A DNA stretch of 64,000 nt from Falsirhodobacter sp051195255 (GTDB lineage: Bacteria > Pseudomonadota > Alphaproteobacteria > Rhodobacterales > Rhodobacteraceae): contig NZ_JBNJLK010000001.1 in NCBI RefSeq assembly GCF_051195255.1, forward strand, positions 62,001 to 126,000, read 5' to 3'. Below, one piece after another: positions 50,317 to 57,912 of the stretch. The notes under the pieces are model-generated. The model was not told the DNA's origin, did not search any database, and worked only from the letters and a program-made list of their open reading frames with translations. Every line of letters begins with the position of its first letter. The first letter of the stretch is position 1. A program made the translations under genes and the position numbers.

Positions 50317-51593
50317 TGCGGTCCCTGTTCCTGACCAGCGCCCTAGTGGCCGTGCTTCCCCTTGCTGCCATTGCCCAGTCCACCGGTGAAAGCCCCCAGC
50401 TTCCCGAACCCAATCGGGGCCTGCTGCCCGACATGACGATCCCGCGCCCGGCGCAGTGGGGCGATGCGAAGCCGACGGTGCCCGAGGGCTTCGAGGTTAC
50501 CGCCATCGCCACGGGCCTCAAAATCCCGCGCCAGACGCTGATCCTGCCGAATGGCGACATCCTGGTGGCCGAAGGCAAGGGCCAGGGCGCCCCTGCCCTG
50601 CGCCCCAAGGACATGATCGCCGGCATCATCAAGGCCTGGGGCAAAAGCCCCGAGCCCGGCGGCAACCGATTGACGCTGCTGCGGGACGCCGACGGCAACG
50701 GCGAGTACGAGGTGCAGACCGTCTTTGCCGAGAACCTGAACTCTCCCTATGGCCTCGCCTTCGTCAACGGGTCGATCTACGTCGCCAATCAGGACGCGGT
50801 GGTTCGCTTCCCCTATACCGAGGGGCAGACCGAGGCCGCGGGTCCGCCGGAAGTGCTGACCCGGCTGCCGTCCGCGATCAACCACCACTGGACCAAGTCC
50901 ATGGCGGCCAGCGCCGACGGGCGGTTCCTGTACGTGGGCATCGGGTCCAACAGCAACATCACCGAACGCGGGATCAATGCCGAGGAAGACCGCGCGATGG
51001 TGTGGGAAATCGACGCGACCACCGGCGCGCATCGCCCCTATGCCACCGGCATCCGCAACCCGACGGCGCTGACGATCCAGCCCGGCACGGATGCGCTTTG
51101 GGCCGTAGCGAACGAACGGGACGAGATCGGGCCGGATCTGGTGCCCGACTACCTGACCTCGGTCCAGCAAGGGGGCTTCTATGGCTGGCCCTACAGCTAT
51201 TGGGGTCAGAACGTCGATGTCCGGGTGCAACCGCAGAATCCGGACAAGGTGGCCTCGGCCATCACGCCGGACTACGCACTGGGCGCGCATGTCGCGGCCC
51301 TTGGGGTCGATTTCTCCAACGATGCGATGGGGCCGCAATTCGCGGAAGGCGCTTTCGTCGGCATGCACGGAAGCTGGAACCGGAACGAGCCGGTGGGATA
51401 CAAGGTCGTCTTCGTTCCCTTCCAGAACGGCGCGCCTGCCGGAGAGCCGGTGGATTTCGTTTCCGGCTTCCTCGTCGATGCGGGCAAGACCCGCGGGCGC
51501 CCGGTGGGCGTCACTGTCGATCCAAGGGGTGCGCTGATCGTCGCGGATGACCTGTCCAACACGATCTGGCGCGTGGCCCCTGTCAAGCCGTAG
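50316..51593 (+). CDS. Sorbosone dehydrogenase-type (PQQ/beta-propeller) periplasmic enzyme
   Basis: 425 residues. Signal peptide at 1-21 (LVAVLPLAAIAQS) and a six-bladed beta-propeller related to soluble glucose dehydrogenase and L-sorbosone dehydrogenase: PEGFEVTAIATGLKIPRQTLILPNGDILVAE (split about 47-77), NSPYGLAFVNGSIYVAN, ADGRFLYVGIGSNSN, IRNPTALTIQPG, FVGMHGSWNR and GRPVGVTVDPRGALIVAD. It would oxidise a sugar aldehyde in the periplasm and pass electrons to the respiratory chain, perhaps through the membrane protein encoded just upstream. Strong GGAGG 11 bases before the ATG. Confidence 0.87.
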   Translation: MRSLFLTSALVAVLPLAAIAQSTGESPQLPEPNRGLLPDMTIPRPAQWGDAKPTVPEGFEVTAIATGLKIPRQTLILPNGDILVAEGKGQGAPALRPKDMIAGIIKAWGKSPEPGGNRLTLLRDADGNGEYEVQTVFAENLNSPYGLAFVNGSIYVANQDAVVRFPYTEGQTEAAGPPEVLTRLPSAINHHWTKSMAASADGRFLYVGIGSNSNITERGINAEEDRAMVWEIDATTGAHRPYATGIRNPTALTIQPGTDALWAVANERDEIGPDLVPDYLTSVQQGGFYGWPYSYWGQNVDVRVQPQNPDKVASAITPDYALGAHVAALGVDFSNDAMGPQFAEGAFVGMHGSWNRNEPVGYKVVFVPFQNGAPAGEPVDFVSGFLVDAGKTRGRPVGVTVDPRGALIVADDLSNTIWRVAPVKP

Positions 51594-51804
51594 AGACCGG
51601 CTGCGCGCGTAAAGGAAAGATCGGGGCGGCTGCGGCTGTTCCGGCTTTCCGCGTGTGATAGGAGCTTTGCGATGAGGCTCCTGCACTTCCTTGCCCCGCC
51701 GGTATTTCTCACACCCTCGGTTTAAGGCATCAAAAAAAACGGCCCGTGCCTCATGTACCAAGTACCACCGGCTTGAGGCAGCGACATCTGGCAATAGGAA
51801 GATA
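51594..51804. other. Intergenic stretch before tRNA-Ser
   Basis: 211 bases without a convincing gene. It contains two short hairpins, AGGAGC/GCTCCT (near 51660-51681) and TGCCTCA/TGAGGCA (near 51748-51780), but no T-run typical of a terminator, and a run of eight A near 51731. Confidence 0.6.
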
Positions 51805-51894
51805 TGGCGGAGACGAAGGGATTCGAACCCTCGAGACCCTTCCGGGCCTGCACCCTTAGCAGGGGTGTGCCTTCGACCACTCGGCCACGTCTCC
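51805..51894 (-). tRNA. tRNA-Ser (GCT)
   Basis: 90 bases with encoded CCA and a long variable arm. Acceptor GGAGACG/CGTCTCC, anticodon stem CACCC/GGGTG with loop CTGCTAA, so anticodon GCT for AGC/AGU codons; T loop TTCGAAT. Confidence 0.96.
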
Positions 51895-52070
51895 GCTGAC
51901 CCGTATAGGGGTCAAGTTTTGGGAAAACAAGCGGCTTTTCCGAAGGAAGGCGGCCTTAGGTCAAAAGGCTGTTTTGAGGCATCTTGAACGCCGGTATCCT
52001 GCAGAAAACCACGGCAGGCCACAGGAGCGGATGCTCAGGGCACTCCGGTCCCACCAGATGCAGCACAGGT

Positions 52071-52169
52071 TCACCACCAATGGCGCATAACCCACCATGC
52101 GGAACTGATGCCCAGCAGACCAAAGAGGATTTCCGGCAGCACGGCCACGACGCCTGCGACGGTGAACAT
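52071..52169 (-). CDS. 32-residue single-helix membrane peptide
   Basis: Not recognised. The frame encodes 32 residues starting MFTVAGVVAVLP and ending WWVMRHWW: a single hydrophobic helix (about 3-28) with a tryptophan-rich, basic end. AGGA lies six bases before the ATG. It is downstream of the EcfG sigma gene on the same strand (122 bases), so it could belong to the same stress transcript. No other gene covers this interval. Confidence rests on the ribosome site and the amphipathic/hydrophobic composition. Confidence 0.5.
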   Translation of the reverse strand: MFTVAGVVAVLPEILFGLLGISSAWWVMRHWW

Positions 52170-52227
52170 GATGTTTCCTATCTTGGCTCCAAGGACCGGT
52201 CCTTTCCGCACCCCTGCCTAAGTCGTA

Positions 52228-52254
52228 TACATCATTTTTTAATAAATTGATACT
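52228..52254. other. AT-rich block
   Basis: About 27 bases, nearly all A or T (including TTTTTT and AATAAATT), in an otherwise GC-rich genome, between the sigma factor gene and the small membrane peptide. It may hold a promoter for the peptide, but I find no clean sigma-70 hexamers. Confidence 0.4.
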
Positions 52255-52291
52255 TCCGCCGCAGTCGGCGAAGCAAAGGCTTCGTTTCACA

Positions 52292-52792
52292 TCAAAGGGC
52301 GTCGACGCCCAGATCCTCGATGACCATCTGGCGCGCGCGGTTCACCCGGCTTTTCACGGTCCCAATCGCACAATCGCAAATTTCGGCTGCTGTTTCATAG
52401 CTTTCGCCCAGCATCACCACCAGGATCAGCATTTCGCGATAATGGGACGGCAGGCGGTCCACTGCGGCCATCAACTCTTTCCCGCGCACATACCATTCCT
52501 GCGTGGCCGGACTGATCGGGGTGGAGGAGATGCAATCCTCCCCAGCCGGCGCCTCACGCGTGCGAATCTTTACCGAGGTAAAGAACGTGTTGCGCATGAT
52601 GGTGAACAACCAGGCGCGCAGGCGGCTCCCCTCTTCGAACTTGTCGATGTTGCCAAGGGCCTTTACCAGTGTATCCTGAACAAGGTCGTCGGCATCGGCG
52701 GCGTTTCGGCACAGGGAACGGGCGTAAGCCCTCAGGGCGGGAATCAGCTCCAGCACATCGGGAACCACCTTCCCTCCTGCTTGCTGATCCAT
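52292..52792 (-). CDS. ecfG: EcfG-type general stress sigma factor
   Basis: 166 residues. Sigma region 2 (about 18-85: PALRAYARSLCRNAADADDLVQDTLVKAL, RLRAWLFTIMRNTF) and region 4 (about 110-160: VDRLPSHYREMLIL, SYETAAEICDCAIGTVKSRVNRARQM) match the alphaproteobacterial EcfG group. A longer frame begins with an ATG at 52855, but a perfect EcfG promoter lies between 52826 and 52850, downstream of it. So the transcript would start after that ATG and translation must start at 52792. AGGGTGG precedes it by six bases. Divergent from the NepR-like gene. Confidence 0.9.
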   Translation of the reverse strand: MDQQAGGKVVPDVLELIPALRAYARSLCRNAADADDLVQDTLVKALGNIDKFEEGSRLRAWLFTIMRNTFFTSVKIRTREAPAGEDCISSTPISPATQEWYVRGKELMAAVDRLPSHYREMLILVVMLGESYETAAEICDCAIGTVKSRVNRARQMVIEDLGVDAL

Positions 52793-52825
52793 GTCCTGCC
52801 ACCCTGCTGTCTTTGATGCGGGGTC

Positions 52826-52850
52826 AACGTGACCTGGGGCCTTTGGTTCC
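52826..52850 (-). promoter_or_regulatory. EcfG-dependent promoter of ecfG
   Basis: On the minus strand GGAAC (52846-52850), 16 bases, CGTT (52826-52829): an exact match to the general-stress consensus. It lies 33 bases upstream of the ecfG ATG and indicates positive autoregulation. Confidence 0.8.
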
Positions 52851-52868
52851 GTCATGCAGGGATATGGA

Positions 52869-53030
52869 ATGAACGACGTGCGCGACCTGGATGAGGATCT
52901 GAAGCGGCTGACGGCCGAACTGCTCGACGCATTGCGGAACGAGCCCGTGCCGGCCCCCATCCTCGACCTCGCGTCCCGGCTGCAAGCGGCGCTGAACGCC
53001 CGCGCCACCGTCCCGGCCGATCCAGAATGA
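52869..53030 (+). CDS. nepR: NepR-like anti-sigma factor
   Basis: 53 residues. The helical core LTAELLDALRNEPVPAPILDLASRLQAAL (split here: helix one about 14-24, EPVP at 25-28, helix two about 30-42) has the NepR pattern of a helix, an acidic-proline turn and a second helix. NepR binds EcfG until phosphorylated PhyR draws it away. AGGGA lies six bases before the ATG. It is divergent from ecfG, with 76 bases between the two starts, rather than in the more usual nepR-ecfG operon. No phyR is in the window. The call is from pattern and context, not a search. Confidence 0.6.
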   Translation: MNDVRDLDEDLKRLTAELLDALRNEPVPAPILDLASRLQAALNARATVPADPE

Positions 53031-53159
53031 TCTTTCTCGAATCATATTGACTCTGCCCCCAGCTTTATCCCCAAGAGATTCGGTCTCCGGAGCCGATTGA
53101 GGATTCACAGCGCGAATCGGTCCCCCTAAGATGGGCCCCTGATTGGTTCTGGGGGCGGC

Positions 53160-53657
53160 ATGCTGGACGGTTTCATCTTTGACAGCGACCTTCACCCGAT
53201 CGACGCGGTGGAGGTCTTCGCCTCTCGCAAGGCGTGGGAGTTCGACCGGCTGAGCGAGGACCGCATCGCCCTGACGGTGGAGGGCCAATGGCGGCTTTAC
53301 AGGCTGACCCTTGTCTGGCAGCCCTTGGACGAAACGCTGCGCCTTTTGTGCACGTTCGAGATGAACCCGCCCGCGGCCCGCCGCCCGGCCCTGTTCGATC
53401 TTTTGAACCGCGTGAACGACAGCGTCTGGACGGGGGCCTTCACTTTCTGGGCCGATCAGCGTCTGATGGTCTGGCGCTATGGCCTGGCCTTGTCGGGCGG
53501 GCAGATCGTGGGCGCCGAACAGATCGAACACCTGATGCAAAGCGCCGTCGCGGCCTCGGAACGTTTCTATCCGGCGTTCCAGCTGGTCGCATGGGGCGAT
53601 GCGGCGCCGGAAAAGGCCCTGAAGATCGCAATCGCCGAGGCGTATGGCCGGGCCTGA
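53160..53657 (+). CDS. YbjN domain protein
   Basis: 165 residues of the YbjN/type III secretion chaperone-like fold, role unknown; family members affect motility and stress in enterics. Seen: an N-terminal DFDRLSEDRIALTVEGQWRLYRL-like beta region, LLCTFEMNPPAARRPALFDLLNRVNDSVWTGAFTFW in the middle and AVAASERFYPAFQLV near the end (all paraphrased in halves). GGGGGCGG precedes the ATG. First of three genes with proC and csaA, 12 bases before proC. Confidence 0.8.
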   Translation: MLDGFIFDSDLHPIDAVEVFASRKAWEFDRLSEDRIALTVEGQWRLYRLTLVWQPLDETLRLLCTFEMNPPAARRPALFDLLNRVNDSVWTGAFTFWADQRLMVWRYGLALSGGQIVGAEQIEHLMQSAVAASERFYPAFQLVAWGDAAPEKALKIAIAEAYGRA

Positions 53658-53669
53658 GGGAGAACGAGG

Positions 53670-54473
53670 ATGACACTGGATCAGGTGGCGGAACGCGGGC
53701 TTGTCCTGCTGGGATGCGGAAAGATGGGATCGGCCATGCTGGCCGGCTGGCTGGACGGGGGCCTGCCGCCCGCCTCGGTCCATGTGATGACGCCGAATCC
53801 ATCGGACTGGCTGAAGGGCACGGGCGTCCACATCAACGGTGCCGTGCCGATGGACGCCGCCATCGCCCTTCTGGCCGTGAAGCCGCAGAAGATGGCCGAA
53901 GCGCTGCCGCGTCTGGCCCCCCTGGGCGGTGGCACGACCCTGTTCCTGAGCGTGGCCGCCGGCCTGACGCTGGCGCGGTACGAGGCGATGCTGGGGGCCA
54001 GCACGCCCATCGTGCGGGCCATGCCCAACACGCCATCGGCTGTCGGGCGCGGCATCACGGCGCTGGTCGCGAACGCGCAGGTGACGGAAGCCGACATGCA
54101 ACTGGCCGAGGCCCTTCTGTCTGCCGTCGGCGACACCGTGCGGCTGGAGCGGGAGGACCAGATGGACACCGTGTCCGCCATCTCGGGCTGCGGCCCGGCC
54201 TATGTCTTCCACCTGATCGAGGCGCTGGCGGATGCGGGCGTGGCCGAGGGCCTGTCGCCGGAACTGGCAATGCGGCTGGCCCGCGCGACCATCACCGGTG
54301 CGGGGGAACTGGCTTACCAGTCGCCCGACGACGCCCAGCAGTTGCGGGTGAACGTCACCTCTCCGGGCGGGATGACGGCGGCGGGGCTGGCGGTGCTGAT
54401 GCGGGATCTGCCCGACCTTGTGCACCGCACGGTGCGCGCGGCGTCCGATCGCGGGCGGGAACTGGGCGCATGA
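53670..54473 (+). CDS. proC: Pyrroline-5-carboxylate reductase
   Basis: 267 residues; last step of proline synthesis, NAD(P)H-dependent. Rossmann motif LVLLGCGKMGSAMLAGWL (about 11-28), VRAMPNTPSAVGRGITAL (near 113) and the C-terminal SGCGPAYVFHLIEALADAGV and RVNVTSPGGMTAAGL-type block are present. The start follows AACGAGG. Its stop overlaps the csaA start by four bases. Confidence 0.96.
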   Translation: MTLDQVAERGLVLLGCGKMGSAMLAGWLDGGLPPASVHVMTPNPSDWLKGTGVHINGAVPMDAAIALLAVKPQKMAEALPRLAPLGGGTTLFLSVAAGLTLARYEAMLGASTPIVRAMPNTPSAVGRGITALVANAQVTEADMQLAEALLSAVGDTVRLEREDQMDTVSAISGCGPAYVFHLIEALADAGVAEGLSPELAMRLARATITGAGELAYQSPDDAQQLRVNVTSPGGMTAAGLAVLMRDLPDLVHRTVRAASDRGRELGA

Positions 54474-54799
54474 TCACCTTCGACGATTTTGCAAAGCTCG
54501 ACATCCGGGTGGGCCGCATCACCAGGGCCGAACCCTTCCCCGAAGCACGCAAGCCCGCCATCAAGCTGTGGGTCGACTTCGGAGAACTGGGGGAAAAGCG
54601 ATCCTCGGCCCGGATCACGCGGCACTACACTCCGGAGTGCCTGATCGGGCGGCAGGTGCTGGCGGTCGTCAATTTCCCGCCGCGCCAGATCGGCCCCGTC
54701 ATGTCCGAGGTGCTGGTGCTGGGCGTTCCAGACGCCGGAGGGGAGGTCGTCCTGATCGCGCCCGAGCAGGACGTGCCCCTCGGCGGTCGGCTGTTCTGA
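54470..54799 (+). CDS. csaA: CsaA-type tRNA-binding protein
   Basis: 109 residues, a free-standing tRNA-binding (EMAP/MetG C-terminal) domain: FDDFAKLDIRVGRITRAEPFPEARKPAIKLWVDFG (split about 4-38), ITRHYTPECLIGRQVLAVVNFPPRQIGP and SEVLVLGVPDAGGEVVLIAPE. CsaA is described as a chaperone with tRNA affinity. Translationally coupled to proC. Confidence 0.93.
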   Translation: MITFDDFAKLDIRVGRITRAEPFPEARKPAIKLWVDFGELGEKRSSARITRHYTPECLIGRQVLAVVNFPPRQIGPVMSEVLVLGVPDAGGEVVLIAPEQDVPLGGRLF

Positions 54800-54986
54800 C
54801 GCGTCATCCTGTCGCAGCGGGCAGCGCAGTTTCGCCAATGATATCAGGTTTTTGACAATTTTCCGCGCAAGCGCCGCCGGCGTTAGCGCGAACGTCGCCC
54901 CCGTTGCGAAACACGGCATTGCCCTGTCGCAGGTCGTGCCCCACCTTTCGAAAAGGGGAGGCCACTTGAACTGGATTGGTGATCGC

Positions 54987-55736
54987 ATGATTGCTCGACA
55001 AAGCCGCGCCTTTCGTGTTGCCCGACTTGCCGCCGCACAAAAGCGCACACCCGAAACCGACCGCACCCTTGGCATCCTTCTGGCCGCCATCGCCGGAAGC
55101 CTGAACGCCGGCGGCTTTCTGCTGCTGTCGCAATACACCTCCCACATGACGGGGCACCTGTCGAACATGTCGGGGGGGGTCGTCTTCTCCAACCTGATCA
55201 TGCTGCTGGACAGTCTGGCGGCGGTGACGGGCTTCGTGCTGGGCGCCGCCTTATCGGCCGCGATGATCGCTTGGGGACAGTTGAACCATTCCCGCCTGTG
55301 CTATGCCTTGCCGCTGGGCGTGCAGGGCGTGCTGCTGGCCGCCTTGGCCCTGATCAGCACACTGCCCGACGGGTTGGAGCATCGGATCGCCATCATCAAC
55401 GTCTGCTTCGTGATGGGCCTGCAGAACGCCACGATCACCCGCATTTCCGGCGCACGCATCCGCACCAGCCACGCCACCGGCCTGATCACCGACATGGGGA
55501 TCGAGATCGGTCGCTCGCTCTACCGCCTCGTGTCCCCCCGCTCGGGCATCGTGGCCGACACGGGACGCCTTTGGCTTTATGTGCAACTGGTGGTGGCCTT
55601 CATCGTCGGCGGCATCCTGGGCGCCATCGGCCACGGGATGATCGGCTGGAATTTCGCGATCCCGCCCGGCCTCGCCCTGATCGCGCTGGCGCTGTGGAGC
55701 CCGCGCCACAAGTCCCGCGAGGAAGCGACCGCCTAG
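54987..55736 (+). CDS. DUF1275 (YoaK-type) membrane protein
   Basis: 249 residues. Six hydrophobic segments; family phrases AAIAGSLNAGGFLLLSQYTSHMTGHLSNM and GLQNATITRISGARIRTSHATGLITDMGIE (both in halves) mark DUF1275, a family of unknown membrane proteins. Start is uncertain: ATG at 54987 lacks a good ribosome site, while a TTG at 54966 has GGGGAGG four bases upstream and would add LNWIGDR. Its end overlaps the convergent MerR gene by four bases. Confidence 0.85.
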   Translation: MIARQSRAFRVARLAAAQKRTPETDRTLGILLAAIAGSLNAGGFLLLSQYTSHMTGHLSNMSGGVVFSNLIMLLDSLAAVTGFVLGAALSAAMIAWGQLNHSRLCYALPLGVQGVLLAALALISTLPDGLEHRIAIINVCFVMGLQNATITRISGARIRTSHATGLITDMGIEIGRSLYRLVSPRSGIVADTGRLWLYVQLVVAFIVGGILGAIGHGMIGWNFAIPPGLALIALALWSPRHKSREEATA

Positions 55737-56104
55737 TCGGCCTGCCTTTGGGCCGCGTCGTCGCGCATGGCGCGAAGGTCAACGATGGCGCGGTCCAGCG
55801 CCTCGCGCTGGCGGGTAAGTTCGTCCAGCTTGCGGTCGGCGATGGCGACGATCGACTGCCGTTCGGCGGCGGGCCCCTGGCTTTGCGACAGGATCAGCCA
55901 CTGCCGGATCTCTTCCAGCGAAAAGCCGAAACGCTTGCCGCGCAGGATCACCTCCATCCGCCGCACCTCGCGCGGGCCGTAGAAGCGGGCCCGCCCTTCC
56001 TTGTGCGGCTGCAGGAGTTCGATGTATTCGTAATATCGCAACGTGCGGGGCGTCACCTCGAACCTGGCGCACATATCCTTGAAGTTCAGCAAATCGTCCA
56101 ACAT
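55733..56104 (-). CDS. MerR family regulator
   Basis: 123 residues. The N-terminal MerR winged helix (FEVTPRTLRYYEYIELLQPHKEG, ARFYGPREVRRMEVIL; about 13-55) is followed by a dimerising helix (about 85-120). No metal-binding cysteines near the C terminus. GGAGG lies five bases before the ATG. It faces away from two PaaI-type thioesterase genes across 87 bases, as MerR regulators of acyl-CoA or phenylacetate catabolism often do; control of that pair is inferred. Confidence 0.9.
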   Translation of the reverse strand: MLDDLLNFKDMCARFEVTPRTLRYYEYIELLQPHKEGRARFYGPREVRRMEVILRGKRFGFSLEEIRQWLILSQSQGPAAERQSIVAIADRKLDELTRQREALDRAIVDLRAMRDDAAQRQAD

Positions 56105-56191
56105 CCGGGCCTCCTGCCGCACCAGATAGTGCCGCGCGGCGGGCCAGCAAACCGACTTGCGCCACATCCCGAATGTGGGCAGGATCGCGCC

Positions 56192-56614
56192 ATGGATCTG
56201 CTGGAACGCGCACGCCGCTTCATCGCCGTCATACCGCACTGCACCGCCCTGGGCATCACCGTTCAGGATGTAGGCCTGGGACGGGCGACCCTTGCCCTGC
56301 CCTATGACATCCGCCTGATCGGCGATCCTGCGACCGGCGTCATCGCCGGCGGGGCGGTGTCGGTTCTGCTGGATTCCGCCGCAAGCGCCGCCGTGATGGC
56401 CCATCCCGAGGCGCGGGGCGTGACCGCCACCATCGATCTGCGCGTCGACTACCTGCGGGCCGCCACGCCCGGCCAGACCGTCGTGGCCGAGGCCGAATGC
56501 TATCACGTGACCCAGCACGTCGCCTTCGTGCGCGCCAAGACCCATGACGACGACACCGGCCGCCCGGTGGCCGTCGCCACCGGCACCTTCACCATCCTGC
56601 GCGAGGGGACATGA
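56192..56614 (+). CDS. PaaI-type hotdog thioesterase, first copy
   Basis: 140 residues with a hotdog fold. Motif GVIAGGAVSVLLDSAASAAVM (split about 49-69) and ATIDLRVDYLRAATPGQTVVAE correspond to the PaaI/YbgC-like active-site helix and strand. It would hydrolyse an acyl- or aryl-CoA. The second copy starts in its stop codon (ATGA). The two are only distantly similar, so not a recent duplication. Confidence 0.85.
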   Translation: MDLLERARRFIAVIPHCTALGITVQDVGLGRATLALPYDIRLIGDPATGVIAGGAVSVLLDSAASAAVMAHPEARGVTATIDLRVDYLRAATPGQTVVAEAECYHVTQHVAFVRAKTHDDDTGRPVAVATGTFTILREGT

Positions 56615-57078
56615 TCGAACCCGTCCACGCCGTGAAGGCCCGCCGCAATCAAGCGTTGGCCGATCTTCTGGCCAGCGTCCCGTATATCGACTTCCTCGGC
56701 ATGCGCTTCGACCGCCGTGGGGATGAGTTGACGGCCATCCTGCCCTTCAAGGACAGCCTGCTCGGCGTCCCCGTGCCGCCGGCGATCCACGGCGGCGTCA
56801 CGGCCGCGTTTCTGGAGATGACCTCGCTGATTGAGCTGTCCTGGTCCTCCACCTGGACGCAGATGGAGGCGGGGGAGCCGCGGCCGCACCTGCCCCGGAC
56901 CATCAACATGACCATGGACTACCTGCGCCCCGGCCTGCCACGCGACGCCTACGCCCGCGCCCGCGTGGTGCGCTTCGGCCGCCGCTATGCCAGCGTGCAT
57001 GTGGAAGCCTGGCAGGACAACCGGGACCGCCTGTTTGCCCAGGCCACGGGACATTTCCTGATGCCCGCGGGCGCGTGA
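56611..57078 (+). CDS. PaaI-type hotdog thioesterase, second copy
   Basis: 155 residues. Hotdog signatures VPPAIHGGVTAAFLEMTSLIE (split about 55-75, with the H-G-G active-site turn) and TINMTMDYLRPGLPRDAYARARVV are visible. Coupled to the preceding thioesterase gene, so the two may form a hetero-oligomer or act on successive CoA esters. Regulator candidate: the divergent MerR gene. Confidence 0.85.
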   Translation: MIEPVHAVKARRNQALADLLASVPYIDFLGMRFDRRGDELTAILPFKDSLLGVPVPPAIHGGVTAAFLEMTSLIELSWSSTWTQMEAGEPRPHLPRTINMTMDYLRPGLPRDAYARARVVRFGRRYASVHVEAWQDNRDRLFAQATGHFLMPAGA

Positions 57079-57174
57079 CCCCTTCCCTTTTTCCTCGATT
57101 CACCCTATAGGCGCATCCTTCGACCCCATGCACCCTTGGAGGATGGGGCGATCAACCAGTATTGGAGACTACCA

Positions 57175-57789
57175 ATGGCGAAAGAGATCCCGGATCTTCA
57201 GGCCACGGTGCGCTCGGGGACAGGCAAGGGGGCCGCCCGTCAAGCTCGTCGTGAGGGCTACGTACCTGGCATCGTATATGGCGACGGCAAAGAGCCCGTG
57301 TCCATCAACATGAACTTCAACTACCTGCTGAAGCGCCTGAAGCAAGGCCGCTTCCTGTCCACGCTGTGGAACCTGAAGGTCGAAGGCCAGGACGACGTCC
57401 GCGTCATCTGCCGTTCGGTCCAGCGCGACGTGGTGAAGGACATGCCGACGCATGTGGACTTCATGCGCCTGCACCGCACCAGCCGCATCAACCTGTTCAT
57501 CCACGTGGACTTCGTGAACCACGAAGCCTCCCCGGGCATCAAGCGCGGCGGCACGCTGGTCGTAGTCCGCAATGAGGTCGAGCTGGAAGTTCTGGCGTCG
57601 GACATCCCGGACCACATCACCGTGGACCTGACCGGCAAGCAGATCGGCGACGTGATCCACATCAACGACGTGACGCTGCCGAACGGCGCAAAGCCCACGA
57701 TCGACCGCAACTTCGTGATCGCGAACGTGTCGGCTCCGTCGGGTCTCGTCTCGGCAGACAACGCGGACGGTGACGACGCGGCCGAGTGA
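57175..57789 (+). CDS. rplY: 50S ribosomal protein L25 (CTC form)
   Basis: 204 residues: an N-terminal 5S rRNA-binding L25 domain (about 1-92: GAARQARREGYVPGIVYGDGKEPVSI) plus the C-terminal TL5/CTC beta domain. GGAG lies seven bases before the ATG. A clear terminator follows 25 bases after the stop; pth then starts 70 bases further on. Confidence 0.96.
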   Translation: MAKEIPDLQATVRSGTGKGAARQARREGYVPGIVYGDGKEPVSINMNFNYLLKRLKQGRFLSTLWNLKVEGQDDVRVICRSVQRDVVKDMPTHVDFMRLHRTSRINLFIHVDFVNHEASPGIKRGGTLVVVRNEVELEVLASDIPDHITVDLTGKQIGDVIHINDVTLPNGAKPTIDRNFVIANVSAPSGLVSADNADGDDAAE

Positions 57790-57810
57790 TCCTTTCGCGG
57801 ATCGACAATG

Positions 57811-57839
57811 AAAAGGGCGCGGTGTTCCGCGCCCTTTTT
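57811..57839 (+). terminator. Intrinsic terminator after rplY
   Basis: Stem GGGCGCGG/CCGCGCCC (57815-57822, 57827-57834), four-base loop, TTTTT tail. Separates rplY from pth and implies a pth promoter in the following 70 bases or partial read-through. Confidence 0.88.
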
Positions 57840-57912
57840 GCATGGCGCCCCGCCCCCACCAAGGTTTGCAAGACCCGGCGCGGCTGCTAGAACCGTGAAA
57901 ACGGAGGATGTC

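Noticed and set aside
51984..52250. 88-codon plus-strand frame between tRNA-Ser and ecfG
   Set aside because: Composition is unlike protein (many H, S, C, P), no ribosome site, and the opposite strand has a better small gene.
51805..52300. Phage or island attachment site at tRNA-Ser
   Set aside because: No repeat of the tRNA 3' end and no integrase gene are visible in the window.
52792..52855. Longer ecfG starting at 52855
   Set aside because: It would begin upstream of the EcfG promoter found at 52826-52850 and lacks a ribosome site.
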